A stretch of DNA of 64,000 bases from Rachicladosporium sp. CCFEE 5018 (Eukaryota; Ascomycota; Dothideomycetes; Cladosporiales; Cladosporiaceae): contig KZ111140.1 in the NCBI GenBank assembly GCA_002077045.2, forward strand, positions 1,028,493-1,092,492. The letters are read 5' to 3'. The position numbers and the translations under genes were made by a program. This document shows positions 31,931-43,600 of the stretch, piece after piece. The notes under the pieces were generated by a model, which worked only from the letters and a program-made list of their open reading frames with translations, ran no database searches and was not told the DNA's origin. Numbering within the stretch: the first letter of the stretch is position 1; the number at the start of each line of letters is the position of its first letter.

Positions 31931-33646
31931 ATGGCGGACACTACAAATTTCGTCCAGACCGAAGCGCCGGTGACTGTGAAGGTGAGTGAGCTGAAGACAG
32001 TACGTCTAACAACGGCTAACCAGTGGCACAGGCCTACCTCATGTGCGCCTTCGCAGCCTTCGCTGGCATCCTCTTCGGCTATGACTCCGGCTACATCTCC
32101 TCAGTACTGGGCATGGCAAAGTTCAGAGAAGACTATAGCCACCCCGTATCCCTCAGCGACATTCACGCGGTTCTCAAGGGTAATCCTCCACAGGCCTACG
32201 ATTATGACACTTGGCAGAAGTCTCTCATCGTCTCGATCCTCTCTGCCGGCACCTTCTTCGGCGCCCTAATATCCGGCTCCCTCGCTGATCGCTACGGCCG
32301 TCGCACCACCATCATCGCAGGCTGCGCGATCTTCATGGTCGGCGTGGTCGTGCAGTGCTCAACTACACACGTCGTCTCTCTGTCCATCGGTCGCCTCGTC
32401 GCCGGCTTCGGCGTTGGCTTCGTCAGCGCCATCAACATCCTATACATGTCTGAGGTAGCGCCGCGCAAATTCAGAGGCGCCATCGTGTCTTGCTACCAAT
32501 TTGCCGTCACTATAGGCATCATGCTTGCCGCTTGCGTTACTTACGGCACCCAAAACAGGAACGACGAGGGCGCGTATAGGATACCGATCGCCGTCCAATT
32601 GCTTTGGGCTGTCATTTTGGGCGCGGGATTGATTATGCTACCGGAATCGCCGCGGTACTTCGTCAAGAAGAATGACATGGACAAAGCTGCTAAGGCGCTT
32701 GCGCGTGTGCGTGGCCAGCCGGTTGAGAGTGATGCCATTCAAGACGAGCTCCTGGAGATCCAGGCGAATTACGAGTACGAGAAAGACATCGGCGAAGAGG
32801 GCTGGCGTGCCTGTTTCTCCGGCGGCTTCAAGCGCAACTCTAACCTCCGCAAAGTCTTCATCGGCACCGGCATCCAGCTCTTCCAGCAATGGACAGGGGT
32901 GAACTTCATCTTCTGTGCGCAACATCCTCCCAGCATTCCCCTCCTCACTTCATACTAACAAATCCTCTCCAGACTACAACACAACCTTCTTCCAACAAGT
33001 CGGCCTCAAAAACCCCTTCCTAATCAGCATGATAACCACCGTCGTGAATGTCGTCAGCACGCCAATCTCCTTCTGGACGATCGAGAAGTTTGGCCGTCGC
33101 CCCCTCCTAATCTGGGGCGCAGTGGGGATGACAGTCTGCGACTTCGTCATCGCCATTGTCGGAACCGCAGACGCGCAGTCCACAGCTGCGAACTATGTGC
33201 TCATAGTCTTCGTCTGCCTGTTTGTCTTTTTTTTCGCTTCGACTTGGGGACCAGCGGGATGGGTGGTTATAGGCGAGATCTTCCAGCTGCCTATTCGATC
33301 GAAGGGCGTGGCGCTTAGTACGGCGAGTAACTGGTTCTGGAATTGCATCATCGCCGTCATAATCCCATATATCGTCGACCCGGACTACGGCAACCTTGGG
33401 GCGAAAGTCTTCTTCGTCTGGGGCTCGACGTGCCTAAGCTGCATCGCTTTCGCGTACTTCTTTGTCCCTGAGACGAAGGGTCTGACGCTTGAGCAGGTGG
33501 ATAAGATGATGGAGGAGGTGCCAGCGAGGTTGTCAGGCGGCTGGAAGCCGAGGGAGCGGTTCGTGCAGAGCACGATGTTGAGGAAGAGTGAGTTGATTGA
33601 GCCGGCTAGTAATGTTAGTGGGGGGATGGTTAAGAGGGTTGATTGA
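31931..33646 (+). CDS. MFS hexose transporter, sugar porter family (H2 copy)
   Basis: Three exons (31931-31981, 32032-32914, 32973-33646) with 50- and 58-bp introns give 535 residues, the same as H1. All sugar-porter motifs are present: ADRYGRRTTI, GRLVAGFGVGFVSAINILYM, the canonical PESPRYF after helix 6, QLFQQWTGVNFIFYYN and PETKGLTLEQVDKMMEE. It is predicted to import hexose with protons at the plasma membrane, or to act as a glucose sensor of the RCO-3 type; the long C-terminal tail typical of the best-known yeast sensors is absent. This copy keeps the Glu that H1 has lost. It converges on Ste50, with 241 bp between the two stops. Confidence 0.93.
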
Positions 33647-33887
33647 GTGGGGAGCCTGAGGGACGATTGAGTGGATCTCGTAGTACGTGGTCGCGGAATC
33701 GTGGCCAGAGGCGTTCAGGACTGGCGCTCTTCGGCAGCTTAGCTGGCTTGTAATGCTTAGTTGTTGTACGAACTCGCTAATGATGCTGCATCTCCATCGC
33801 CTCTTCACAATGTATGGTATCGCTGTGCGATAACCTGCTCAACTCAAGTCACCGACCCCTCGCACCCTGCCACCTTGCTTCCCTAAG

Positions 33888-35896
33888 CTACAACACACCC
33901 CCGGGCACGCCTTTCTCTCCCCCTCCCACCCCACCACCCCCACCACTCCCAGCAGCCCCACTCCACCCATCCATCGGACTAGCATGCCTCCGTAGCATAA
34001 ACATCGGCTTCCGTCCCTCCTTATCCAGCTGCTTGAACAGCAACAACGGCTTCTCCTTTAACCCCAAACACCGCTCTTGATCCCCATGCACAATATAAAG
34101 CGCATACTGCCTCCAATCGTCGTGTATATTATACCGTTTGAGAACCTGATCGAGTGTTTGTGAGATAGTGGTCTTGGGGGACGTAGGCAACGAAATAATT
34201 GCGGGGATGAAAGAAGGGGAGGTAGGGGAGCTGGGGGAGAAGGTGATGGTTCGCGTTGGGGGGTGAAGTTGGCGCTTATGGGTGGTTTGCTGCATTGGGG
34301 AGTTGCTGGAGGGTTGACTTTGACTGAGGGGGACGGCCATCGCTGGGGTTGCGGTGGTCCGTAAGGAAAGTTTCGGCGGACGTACAACTGGGAGGACGAC
34401 TTCGCAGGGGTCTTCGATGGAGACGCGGAAGGATTTGAAGATTTCGACTTGGGGGTTGTCGCTGGGAAAGCACATGGGTGTCAGTATCTGCAAAGATAGC
34501 TATCCGGTTGCAATGGTTGGGAATCAATTACCGGTCGCCCTTGTCTCTATCCCTCTCGCGCTCTCGCGCTGATCCGAGTGGTGCTTCGTCTTCTCGTGGG
34601 CTTGGTGTGGGTGCCTGTGCTCTTCTTCGGTCTTCTCGCCGGGCACTAGGCGGGTCAGCCACCACGGTACTAGCTTGACTCCAGCCACTAGCCGTGCTAA
34701 AGCCAGTGCCGCTTTCGTCTGCATGCTGGTACTGATGGTGTCTGTTGACTTCGACAGTCCGAGGGAACGATCTCCCAGCTTGATACGAACCACCCGATGA
34801 AGGTTGGTTGGAGTATGCTGGACTCGTAGGCGAGAGTTGCTGTGATGTCGACAAATTATTGGGACTAGTCTGCGAAGTCATGCTGGCGGTCAAGTGACTG
34901 CTTGCAGCAAGCGCCGCAGCACTGGCTTCCAGATGTGCGCCACCGTCGTCGCGCACTTCGCGTAGCTGTGATGTGTGGGAATTCGGAGGATGAGTAGGCG
35001 AAGGCTGCTTTGGTGCAGACCCAAGGAAGAGCTTCTTGGTGCTGAACTTTCTGCTGAGTGAGCTGCCTTTCGACTCCTTGACAGGTGGGAAGTTCTCAGA
35101 CTTGAGAGGTTCAGCATCGCGAGGTGAAGGTAGCGTACCACCAGATGGGTCTGGGAGTGGAGTTCGCTGGTCTTTCATCAGACGCACAATTCGCAACGTC
35201 TCCTCCCGAAGCTTACGGTTTTCCTCTGCAATGCGGTCCAGATCAGACTTCATCGCACGAAGCTCGACTTCGGCTGCCAGTATCCGCTGGTCTCGAGCGT
35301 GGATGTGCGCAATAATCTTGCTAATGTCGACTTGAGTGGCTGCTGCATCTCGATCGTCCTCAACAGCTGTGCGTGTGTCAGTATGCTGTGTCTTCCAAAA
35401 GACAAAGGTCTCACCCACACTTTGGCACATAGTCCCCCTCCTCAATCCGAATGCCCGACCGGAGCTTCTGCTCATACACAGCCTTCAATATCGTCAATCG
35501 ATGCCCAGCACTCGCAATGCCCAGCTCCTTCAAATCGTCATGATTGAGCAGAATGACAGCCTCGCCACTGATGCCCTCTTCCGCAAAGCTTTGCCTGTAC
35601 TGCTTCATGCCAGGCGCAAGCGAAGCAACCCACTCGGCAACCTGATCCTCCGTCCACTGCCTCAGGTTGCCGGTCGGACTCCTCCCTTCTCTTTCAGCCC
35701 ATCCTTGCGTCGTAGGCGTGTCCCCTCCATCTACGCTCTGTCCCTCATCCTCGCTCTCTGAGGGGTGATCCGACTCCCCATCGTCATACTGCTGCGCCGG
35801 CTTCGGACTAGCAACCACGCTCCTCTCAAACTCATCGTCCGCATCCGCGTCGCTGTCGTACGTGTGATCCCCAGCCTGCCGCGCATATTTGTCCAT
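33888..35896 (-). CDS. STE50: Ste50-type MAPK adaptor, SAM and RA domains (H2, complete)
   Basis: From the first in-frame ATG (35896) the exons are 35896-35419, 35366-34532 and 34461-33888, with introns of 52 and 70 bp, giving 628 residues. Domains in order are an acidic start (TYDSDADADDEFE), a SAM domain (LRQWTEDQVAEWVASLAPGM through GHRLTILKAVYEQKLR), a coiled-coil-like stretch (VELRAMKSDLDRIAEENRKL), a Ser/Pro-rich linker and a C-terminal Ras-association domain ending near FMLRRHA. This is the layout of Ste50/SteD, which tethers Ste11-type MAPKKK to Cdc42/Ras at the membrane. About 90 further in-frame codons upstream of the ATG differ mostly silently between copies, so an upstream exon or non-ATG start is likely and the true start is unsettled. 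Confidence 0.88.
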
Positions 35897-36820
35897 CTTG
35901 CCAGTACTCTCTTCCACAGCCCGCCTCGCCGTCAGCGGGGCACTCAACCCAACACCAGGCTGCACCGAATACCGTCTCCGCTCCTTCGGCAAATCCACCC
36001 TCTCCCCAAAACTAGCATCAATAGGCGTAGCCCCAAAGTCACTTTCAACGGGACTGGTAGGACTAGCCGGACTCCCCAACCCAGTCCCACCTCGATACTC
36101 CGCCGTAGTAAGTCGCTGCAGATTCTCGTTACTCACAGCCGCGTACTTCGCACTTCGCAGTGGCAAGCTTCCCACACTTGCGTTTGTAGGTTTCTGGGGT
36201 TGTGGTGGCTGTGAACGTGGGCTGGGGAGGTGGCTTTGGCGGGCGCCGACTCGGGTTAACCAGGAGCCCTTGCTGTTGGGTGCAGGGTTCGCGTCCCAGG
36301 TGGACTGTGGTTGAGCCAGGGCTGCGCAAGCCCGGCCACGGGCGGGACGGGGGGTCGGAGTTCAGGATCTGGGGTGGGGACGCAGGTCGGGAGTGTGGGT
36401 TGTAGAGCAGGGAAGTGAGTTGCTAGTAGTGCTGTGAGCGTTCGATTGATCACACTTCACGGGACGGAGCGTGATTTATGATGTAGAGTGGGAGTAGGGA
36501 ATTTTGTGTCTAGGCGGCGGAGAGGGGCGGTGGTGACGGCGAGGTCGAAGAGCGGATAGCACGAGGCTGATATCCTTGCTGGTCATTCCAGTGCAGCTCA
36601 CTGTGATGTGACCGGGATGTTAAATAGGCGCAGCTAGAGTTGCGCCACGACCCGATCCCGCTCATCTCAATTCATCCGGAGCTGTTCAAAGTCGATTCGT
36701 CCAGATGCAATATAGGTGATCTTAGAGATGATAGAAGCGTGCGATACAACAATACTATAGTCGGGAGTCTTGTCCTCACTATCAATCCCCTCACTAGCTG
36801 ACCTCTTCGCTCAATATCAC
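35897..36820. other. Ste50 5' region and intergenic space to ADH (H2)
   Basis: The part nearest Ste50 (to about 36310) stays open in the Ste50 frame and looks coding. Beyond that, copies differ by indels, including one base in a G-rich tract near 36345, which indicates leader or promoter sequence. No other gene is seen. Confidence 0.5.
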
Positions 36821-37957
36821 TCAATCCATCGTCAACACCGCCCTAAACCTCGCCTTCCCACTCATCATCCTCTCCACAGCCTCATTAGCCTTCTCCAACG
36901 GAAACTTCTCAATCAAACACTTCACTCCATTCTGCCTGGCAAACTGAATCGCCTCCTCACTGTCCAGTGCATGTCCACTAGGCCAGCCCCTCACGCTCAG
37001 CGCCTTGATCACCATAGTCACACTGTCGACCTCCACCGGCCCGACAGCAGTGTGCAACAGCAATGTGCCACGCGGGGCTAGACCTCCAATGAGACCGGAG
37101 ATGACCTTGGGATTTGGAGCGGTGACGATAATGAGTGCTGCGCCGCCGAGTTTCTGCAGGCCTTCGGCTGCTGTGGTGGCGGATGTGTCGATGTATTCGT
37201 GTGCGCCGAGTTGAGTGGCGAAGTCCTTTTTGTCAGAGCCGCGGGAGAGGGCGACGGTGCGGAAGCCCATTTTGCGGGCGTATTGGATCGCGAGGTGGCC
37301 TGGAGGTGAGTGTCAATGTCTTGGGTGGGCGAATCGATGCTCAAGAGACTTACCGAGTCCACCGAGACCTTGCACAGCTACTACGTCGCCTGCCACGATG
37401 CCCATGCGGCGCATACCGTTGAAGACTGTTACACCTGCGCAGAGCAGGGGCGCGACTTCGGCTGGGTCCATGTCCTCTGGCACCCTGACAGCAGCCTCAG
37501 TCCGGAGTGTGGCGTACTCGCTGCCCGACGATCAGCATCAATTCGTGACGGCTGGAAAGGTTTAGTCCACTCACCCATACCCCCCCTCCCTCGTCCACCC
37601 ATTAACAAGCTCATTCTCACACATCTGATAATCCCCCCTCCCACAACTGCGACAAGTCCCATCATGCCCTCCATGCCACGCGCCCCCAACGCGATCCCCT
37701 TCCTTCCACTTCCCACCCTTCGCCAGCTCGCCTAACCCCACGACCGTGCCCACGATCTCATGGCCTACCCTCTTGATTGAGAGAGGCCCGAAGTGACCCG
37801 CGGCGATGTCGAGGTCAGAGTGGCAGACGCCGCAGGCGTGGACTTTGATGAGGAGTTCATTGGGTGCCGGGACGGGGAGGGGGATTTGGGTGATGGTGAG
37901 GGGTTGGTTGGGGGAGGTGAGGAGGGCGGCTGTGAATTTCTCGGGAAGAGAAGGCAT
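36821..37957 (-). CDS. Zinc-dependent alcohol dehydrogenase, MDR family (H2)
   Basis: Exons 37957-37575, 37520-37354 and 37299-36821 (two 54-bp introns) give 342 residues, the usual size of medium-chain dehydrogenases. The catalytic zinc site shows CGVCHSDLDI and RVGHEIVGTV; a Cys-rich lobe (GTCRSCGRGDYQMCEN) corresponds to the structural zinc. The Rossmann fold begins VAVQGLGGLGHLAIQYARKM. It should oxidise alcohols or reduce aldehydes with NAD(P)H. The sequence type resembles fungal cytosolic ADHs related to bacterial AdhP. The ATG at 37957 is preferred; an open frame continues upstream without ATG and is basic and Ser-rich, so a longer, targeted form from another start cannot be excluded. 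The gene lies upstream of Ste50 in the same direction. Confidence 0.92.
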
Positions 37958-38825
37958 GTTGACAGAGCTGGGTGGAAAGCTTCGGTGTTGTGCTTGCGAT
38001 GCGAGGGTGCGCAATGAGAGCTTTTCTTTGGTTGATGCGTGTTGGTGCGGATGAAGTGGGAGTGAGATGGGTGCGATACATCGAGAACTTACTACTCTTA
38101 TACGTGCCTTCCTCAAGCTTCACCCTGCATTGTACCTTCCCATGGATCGCATCTGAATTTATGTGGCTGATAGCTCCGGGTCCAAGTTATCAGCTCATAC
38201 CTAGATAGAAGCTAGAGGCATTGCTATGTTCATTGGCGTATGCGTAAGCAATATTAGCCCCGCACTAGTGTCTCTAGCTCGCATGCACAGTCAAACAGCA
38301 ATGTGAATAGTGATCCGAATTGCTGTAAGATCGAGTGTTGCGATGTCGGCAGCGAGGCCGGCGCCGGATTTTAGTATTGATCGCAAGGCCGGACTACACT
38401 GCTCCTAGAGACTAGTGCTATGCTTTCGCATTTACGTACCACCATGCGGCTTGCACGTATTGTAGCTCGTCCATGCAATTCTTTCACGCCAATCTTGGTC
38501 TCAACTTGTCCGCGCTTGAGCCGGGCAAACATGAGGCGGACTGCTGCATCAGGCTCAAAGCGCCGTTGCCGCCGAGAAGCCTCTCGATTCGCCAGCTCGC
38601 CAGTTGTCGCCGGAATCAAGCCTGCAACACATCTCGAGGGGTTTTGATTGTCCATTTCGGATGATCGCGGCGCATAGCGGATCATGATTCGGTGCTGAGC
38701 AAGACTTACTCATCTCGTCCGGGTCACGGCTGCCCCCCCCCCTTCGCAGGCTGTCGCAGACGAGATACTTGTGCTATCACGATCATTCGTCTTGGGCTCT
38801 TCGCCATTCCGGTTCCTGGCTGGCC
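37958..38825. other. Intergenic, ADH promoter and RRB1 3' side (H2)
   Basis: 868 bp. It contains an ATG frame of 75 codons at 38420-38647 (+) that is also present in H1, but differences between copies are mostly amino-acid changing. A C-tract near 38734 varies in length between copies. No gene is assigned. Confidence 0.5.
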
Positions 38826-40319
38826 TCAGACACTGATCGTCTTCAGCACCCCGAATCCAGCGCCTCCAGTTGCTATTACAGTGCCAGGAATCTGCCCACA
38901 CCACCTCGCCTCCTTCACCATCTCCATGTAGTGTACAAACAGCAGTTGCGGCGGTACATCCTTAACGTCAGCCGTATACTTGCTCTCTTCGTCATCCAGC
39001 TCGACAGCCAGATCCCAGAGAGTCAACGTGTTGTCGCCAGCGCAGACAGAAATGATGCTGTCGTCCGTGGGGTGCCACTGGAGGGAGGTGATCTGCTCGC
39101 GATGAAAAGTGAAGTGCGCCACAGGCTTTGGAGTCTCCGATGTCGTCGCAGAGCGCCAAGTGCGCAAGTCGTGGACCGAGAACGACCCGTCTTCGTGGCC
39201 TGTTGCAAGCAGATGCGGTGTGAGTGCCGACCACGCGAGGACATTGACGTCTGCATCCGATACTTTGATCGACAGCGCGGCAGTGCGTGACTTGCTCCTG
39301 CTGTCCCAGATCTTGACTGTCCCGTCGCTCGAGGCACTGGCGAAGACGAACTTCTCGTTCGGCGACCAACAAAGATCCTCGACTGAGGACGAGTGGCCTG
39401 TAAAAGGGGTTGTGTCGGTGGTGAACGTGCCGTCTGCAGGCGCTCGGGTCGTGACGAAGATCTTGCCGGAGATGTCTCCTGTAGCTAGCTTGCCTGCTGG
39501 GTGAAGAGGCGACCATGCGACTGCGTAGCCCTCCGTTTTCTTGTGCGATCGTACTGTGTGGATAGATTTCGATGCTGCAGGCGCAAGAGTGTAGCCGGGT
39601 GTATCGAAGGACGTCAGTTGAGGGGTAATGTCGTATATGAGCACCTCTCCATTCTCCTGCATGGCAGCCGACAGCGTCGTCGGAAGCGCTGAACCCGTAG
39701 CTTGCGGTGATTGATGCACTCGTATGCGATTCGTCGTACAACTCGTCGGTATAACCCTCGTCTCCAGAATCGGATCCGAATTCTCCTCATCCTCGTCCTC
39801 ATCCTCACTATCCGAATACAAGTTCCTCGCCTCATCATTCCTCGACAACCCAGACAACTTCAACACCATGATCTGGTTTTCCTTCTCCCTCCCCTGCGCC
39901 GCCTGCGTCCCCGCAACAGCATAGACCGTAGCCGGATAACTCTTCCTCCCATCCCCCAACTGATCTCTCACAACATCTATACTCAGACATGGCCATGTTG
40001 GCTCCAGCGTATGCAGCATCTCGTACGTGCTTAAATCTGGGGCAAGCGTCTGTCCGGCGTCTAGCTTGTGTCGGCCGGGGATGAAGGTCTGCTTGTCGAT
40101 GTCCATAGCACCGGTAGCGGATTGCTCTGCTTCGCGTTCGGCGTCTGGACGGCCATCGACGCCGGCTTCGAAAATTTCATCCTCGCTTTCGAATTCGTCT
40201 TCGAAGTCGTCTTCGAATTGCTCGTTTTCTGCTAGTCCGGTGTCTGCTACTGGGCGGTCGCCAGATTTGAGCGTTTGGGGAGAGTCTTGGGGGTCGTCTT
40301 CGGCTGCGCGTTTGGCCAT
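38826..40319 (-). CDS. RRB1: Ribosome assembly WD40 protein RRB1/GRWD1 (H2)
   Basis: An intronless gene of 497 residues from the ATG at 40319 (MAKRAAEDD). An acidic N-terminus (EDDFEDEFESEDEIFE) precedes the histone-binding/CAF1-like motif FIPGRHKLDAGQTL ... LEPTWPCLSIDVVRD typical of this family. A second acidic patch (SEDEDEDEENSD) and WD40 blades follow, for example GHSSSVEDLCWSPNEKFVF with DGTVKIWD, then LLATGHEDGSFSVHDLR and ITSLQWHPTDDSI. Rrb1 is the nuclear/nucleolar chaperone of ribosomal protein L3 needed for early 60S assembly. It is divergent from EFL1, another 60S maturation factor, over a 341-bp shared promoter. The H1 partner is intact. Confidence 0.95.
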   Translation of the reverse strand: MAKRAAEDDPQDSPQTLKSGDRPVADTGLAENEQFEDDFEDEFESEDEIFEAGVDGRPDAEREAEQSATGAMDIDKQTFIPGRHKLDAGQTLAPDLSTYEMLHTLEPTWPCLSIDVVRDQLGDGRKSYPATVYAVAGTQAAQGREKENQIMVLKLSGLSRNDEARNLYSDSEDEDEDEENSDPILETRVIPTSCTTNRIRVHQSPQATGSALPTTLSAAMQENGEVLIYDITPQLTSFDTPGYTLAPAASKSIHTVRSHKKTEGYAVAWSPLHPAGKLATGDISGKIFVTTRAPADGTFTTDTTPFTGHSSSVEDLCWSPNEKFVFASASSDGTVKIWDSRSKSRTAALSIKVSDADVNVLAWSALTPHLLATGHEDGSFSVHDLRTWRSATTSETPKPVAHFTFHREQITSLQWHPTDDSIISVCAGDNTLTLWDLAVELDDEESKYTADVKDVPPQLLFVHYMEMVKEARWCGQIPGTVIATGGAGFGVLKTISV

Positions 40320-40660
40320 GTTGGCGTTGTGGATCAATCAGGGACTCCGTGTATGTACAGTGGGGGAGAGCGTCAACAGCATATGCTTTATGGATTGTGA
40401 CTGCGACGACGAACGCGATCTCGAAAATGTTCGAGCTCGGCTCAAATCTTTATCGATAAGATTTCTGAGGGTATAACCCTAATGTGACCGCACAGCAGAT
40501 CGCGCAAGGATGAGCCAAAGTGAATCTTCGATGATCATTTATATGCTACTTGCCGGGTACACGCTCTCAGCTTCTCCTTCGACACTGTCGAGCGGGTATT
40601 TAGCATCTCAACGAGAGAGCAACAACAGCCTTTTGGCGCGCTCTGTCGTCTCCTATCACG
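40320..40660. promoter_or_regulatory. Bidirectional promoter RRB1 / EFL1 with telo-box inverted repeat (H2)
   Basis: 341 bp separate the two starts, the same length as in H1. At 40468-40480 is a perfect inverted repeat AGGGT-ATA-ACCCT, extended to AACCCTAA at 40475-40482. AACCCTA is the telo-box bound by Tbf1-type factors, which control ribosomal and snoRNA genes in several fungi. Beside it, 40444-40464 forms a second inverted repeat (arms AAATCT / AGATTT around TATCGATA). Both survive in H1 while surrounding bases vary. A shared regulator of 60S assembly genes is a reasonable inference. Confidence 0.6.
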
Positions 40661-43600
40661 ATGCCTGTCGTACCGCCAGAAAAGCTGGTCCAACTCCAGC
40701 AGCAGGGCCAGAATGTCCGCAACGTGAGTGTCGTCTCGTCTCGCCACTTCGATATAATACCACGCTGATCACTCACAGCGTCCTAGATCTGCATACTCGC
40801 ACACGTCGACCACGGCAAGACCTCCCTGACAGACGCACTGATCGCCACCAATGGCATAATCTCGCCCAAACTCGCAGGCAAAATCCGCTATCTGGACTCT
40901 AGACCTGATGAGCAACTCCGAGGAATCACTATGGAGAGCTCAGCGATCTCGCTGTTCTTCTCGTTGTTACGGAGGGAGTCGCCAACCGCTGAGCCGCAGT
41001 CGAAGGAGTACCTCATCAACTTGATCGATTCGCCTGGTCATATCGACTTCTCGTCTGAGGTCTCCACGGCTTCGAGGTTGTGCGATGGAGCTGTGGTGCT
41101 GGTCGATGCCGTTGAAGGTGTCTGCAGTCAGACTGTCACTGTGCTCCGACATACCTATGTTGAGAAGCTGAAGCCTCTACTCGTGATCAACAAGATGGAC
41201 CGCTTGATCACGGAGCTGAAGCTGAGCCCGTCAGAAGCGTATACGCATTTGTCGAAGCTGCTAGAGCAAGTCAACGCTGTGATGGGTTCGTTTGCGCTCG
41301 GCGAACGGATGGAGGATGATCTGCGGTGGCGAGAGCGGATCGACGAGAAGTTGCAATCGAAGGCTGCAGAAGCAGGATCAAATGCCTCATCGGACCGGAA
41401 AGGCAGTATAGCGTCCGACGAAAACGGAGTGCTTACAGACGACACACCAGCACAGTACGAGGAGAAGGAGGACAAAGACATCTACTTCGAACCTGAGCGA
41501 AATAATGTCATCTTCTCCTCCGCAATCGACGGATGGGCTTTCACGCCTGGCCAATTCGCTGGCATATACGCGAAGAAGCTTGGCATGAAGCGAGAGGTAC
41601 TCGAGAAGTTTCTATGGGGAGACTACTACCTCGATCCTAAGACCAAGCGTGTGCTCAGCTCGAAGCACCTTAAAGGACGACACCTCAAGCCCATGTTTGT
41701 ACAGCTCGTACTTGAAAATGTATGGGCCGTGTACGAGGCGACGACTGGAGGATCGAACGGCAAGGGCGATCCGACGATGCTAGAGAAGATCACGAAAAGT
41801 CTGAACATCAGCATTCCGCCTCATGTACTGCGATCGCGAGATCCGAAGGCACTTCTCAGTGCTGTGTTTGCTGCATGGCTACCTCTAAGCACGGCCTTAC
41901 TGGTATCAGTCGTGGAGCATCTCCCCTCACCGCACACTGCGCAGGCATCACGAATGCCAGCTCTGCTCAAGGAGTCGCCTGGTCACGAACACATCGACGC
42001 GCAAGTGCGAGAAGCGATGATCGCTTCCAATGCAGCGAAGGAAGCACCAGTGGTAGCTTACGTTAGTAAAATGGTCTCGATACCCGAGTCTGAGCTACCG
42101 GCAAACAAACGGCGCGGCGGTGCCCTGACCGCCGAGGAAGCTCGAGAGCTCGGTCGTAAGAAGAGAGCAGAAATCGCTCGTGCTCAAGCATCAGCCAGCA
42201 CTAATGGCGATGCAGGCATGGAAAGTGTCACTGATGCGCTAAGTACGACGGCTATAAGCGACGAGCAAGACGTCCCCATCAGCGAATCTGCAGAAGAGCC
42301 ATCTGATCCCGAACACCTCATTGGATTCGCCAGACTCTTCTCTGGCACCTTATCAGTTGGCCAAGAGATCTACGTCCTTCCACCAAAGTTCTCTCCAGCG
42401 CAACAGCATCCTCATCCACCACCGCACAGAGTTACCATCACAGCCTTGTACCTGCTGATGGGCCGCTCGCTCGAGTCGCTCACCTCGGTGCCAGCTGGCA
42501 ATATTGTGGGCATAGCTGGACTTGAAGGTGCAATACTCAAGTCAGGGACACTGTGCTCACAAGTCCAAGGCGCACCGAATCTGAGCTCGACCACGGCCAT
42601 CTCGACAAACGCGCCTATTGTGCGAGTAGCACTTGAGCCCACCAACCCAGGCGATCTGGACAAGATGGTGCGCGGGCTAAGGTTGCTCGAGCAAGCTGAT
42701 CCAGCCGTTGTCTACGAGCAGCTCGAGTCCGGCGAGCACGTGATACTCACAGCAGGTGAGCTGCATCTGGAGCGATGTTTGAAAGATCTGCGAGAGCGTT
42801 TCGCACGATGTGACATCCAGGCTGGAGAGGCGATCGTGCCCTATCGTGAGAGCATTGTGAGTGCTGAGGAAATGCGAGAGCCGCATGATCATGCCTTGGG
42901 AAGGGGAACAGCGGAGATCAGTATGGTCGGTGGCGGGCTGAAAGTCAAGTTGAGAGTTCTGCCGTTGCCTGCGAAGGTGATAGAGTACCTGGTGAAGTAC
43001 CAGGGATGTGTGAAACGAGTGTGGGCCGAGAGGATGGCCAAAGAAAGGGAGAGGAGAGACAAGGGTGGACAATCGAATGCCTCGAGTGAGAGCAACGGCA
43101 ATACCGCCGATCACGATGTTGAAGTTTCCACGCACGGCGACGACGATGAAGCGGGCACGAATTCCGACAGAGACGTGAAACATGCCGCGGACGACAGCAT
43201 CGAGGGCGGCCAGACGATGAGTGTTGATGATTTTAAGAACGGCCTCTTGGAAGCATTTGAGGAAGAGAAGGCAGACAAAGCCTTGTGGAAGGGTGTCATC
43301 AGCAAGATCACCGCCTTTGGCCCGAGACAGGTTGGGCCCAACCTGCTCATCGACGAGACCGAGGATCGAGTCTGCGACAGATTGTGAGTTGATCACGCAG
43401 ACAAACTTTACCTTGATCACCCTGCTGACATATCCCCACAGCTTCCACGACCAAAACAACGACGCAACCAACAGCACCTCCCCCCTCCACCCCCTCCTCT
43501 CGAAACTAACCCACGCCTTCCAACTCTTCACATCCTCCGGCCCCCTCTGCGCCGAGCCAACACAAGGCATAGCCGTCCTCCTCGAATCCATCACCACCGA

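Noticed and set aside
37958..38116. N-terminal extension of the alcohol dehydrogenase as a mitochondrial presequence
   Set aside because: The frame is open and basic, but it begins at a non-ATG codon in both copies; the ATG at 37957 gives the usual family N-terminus.
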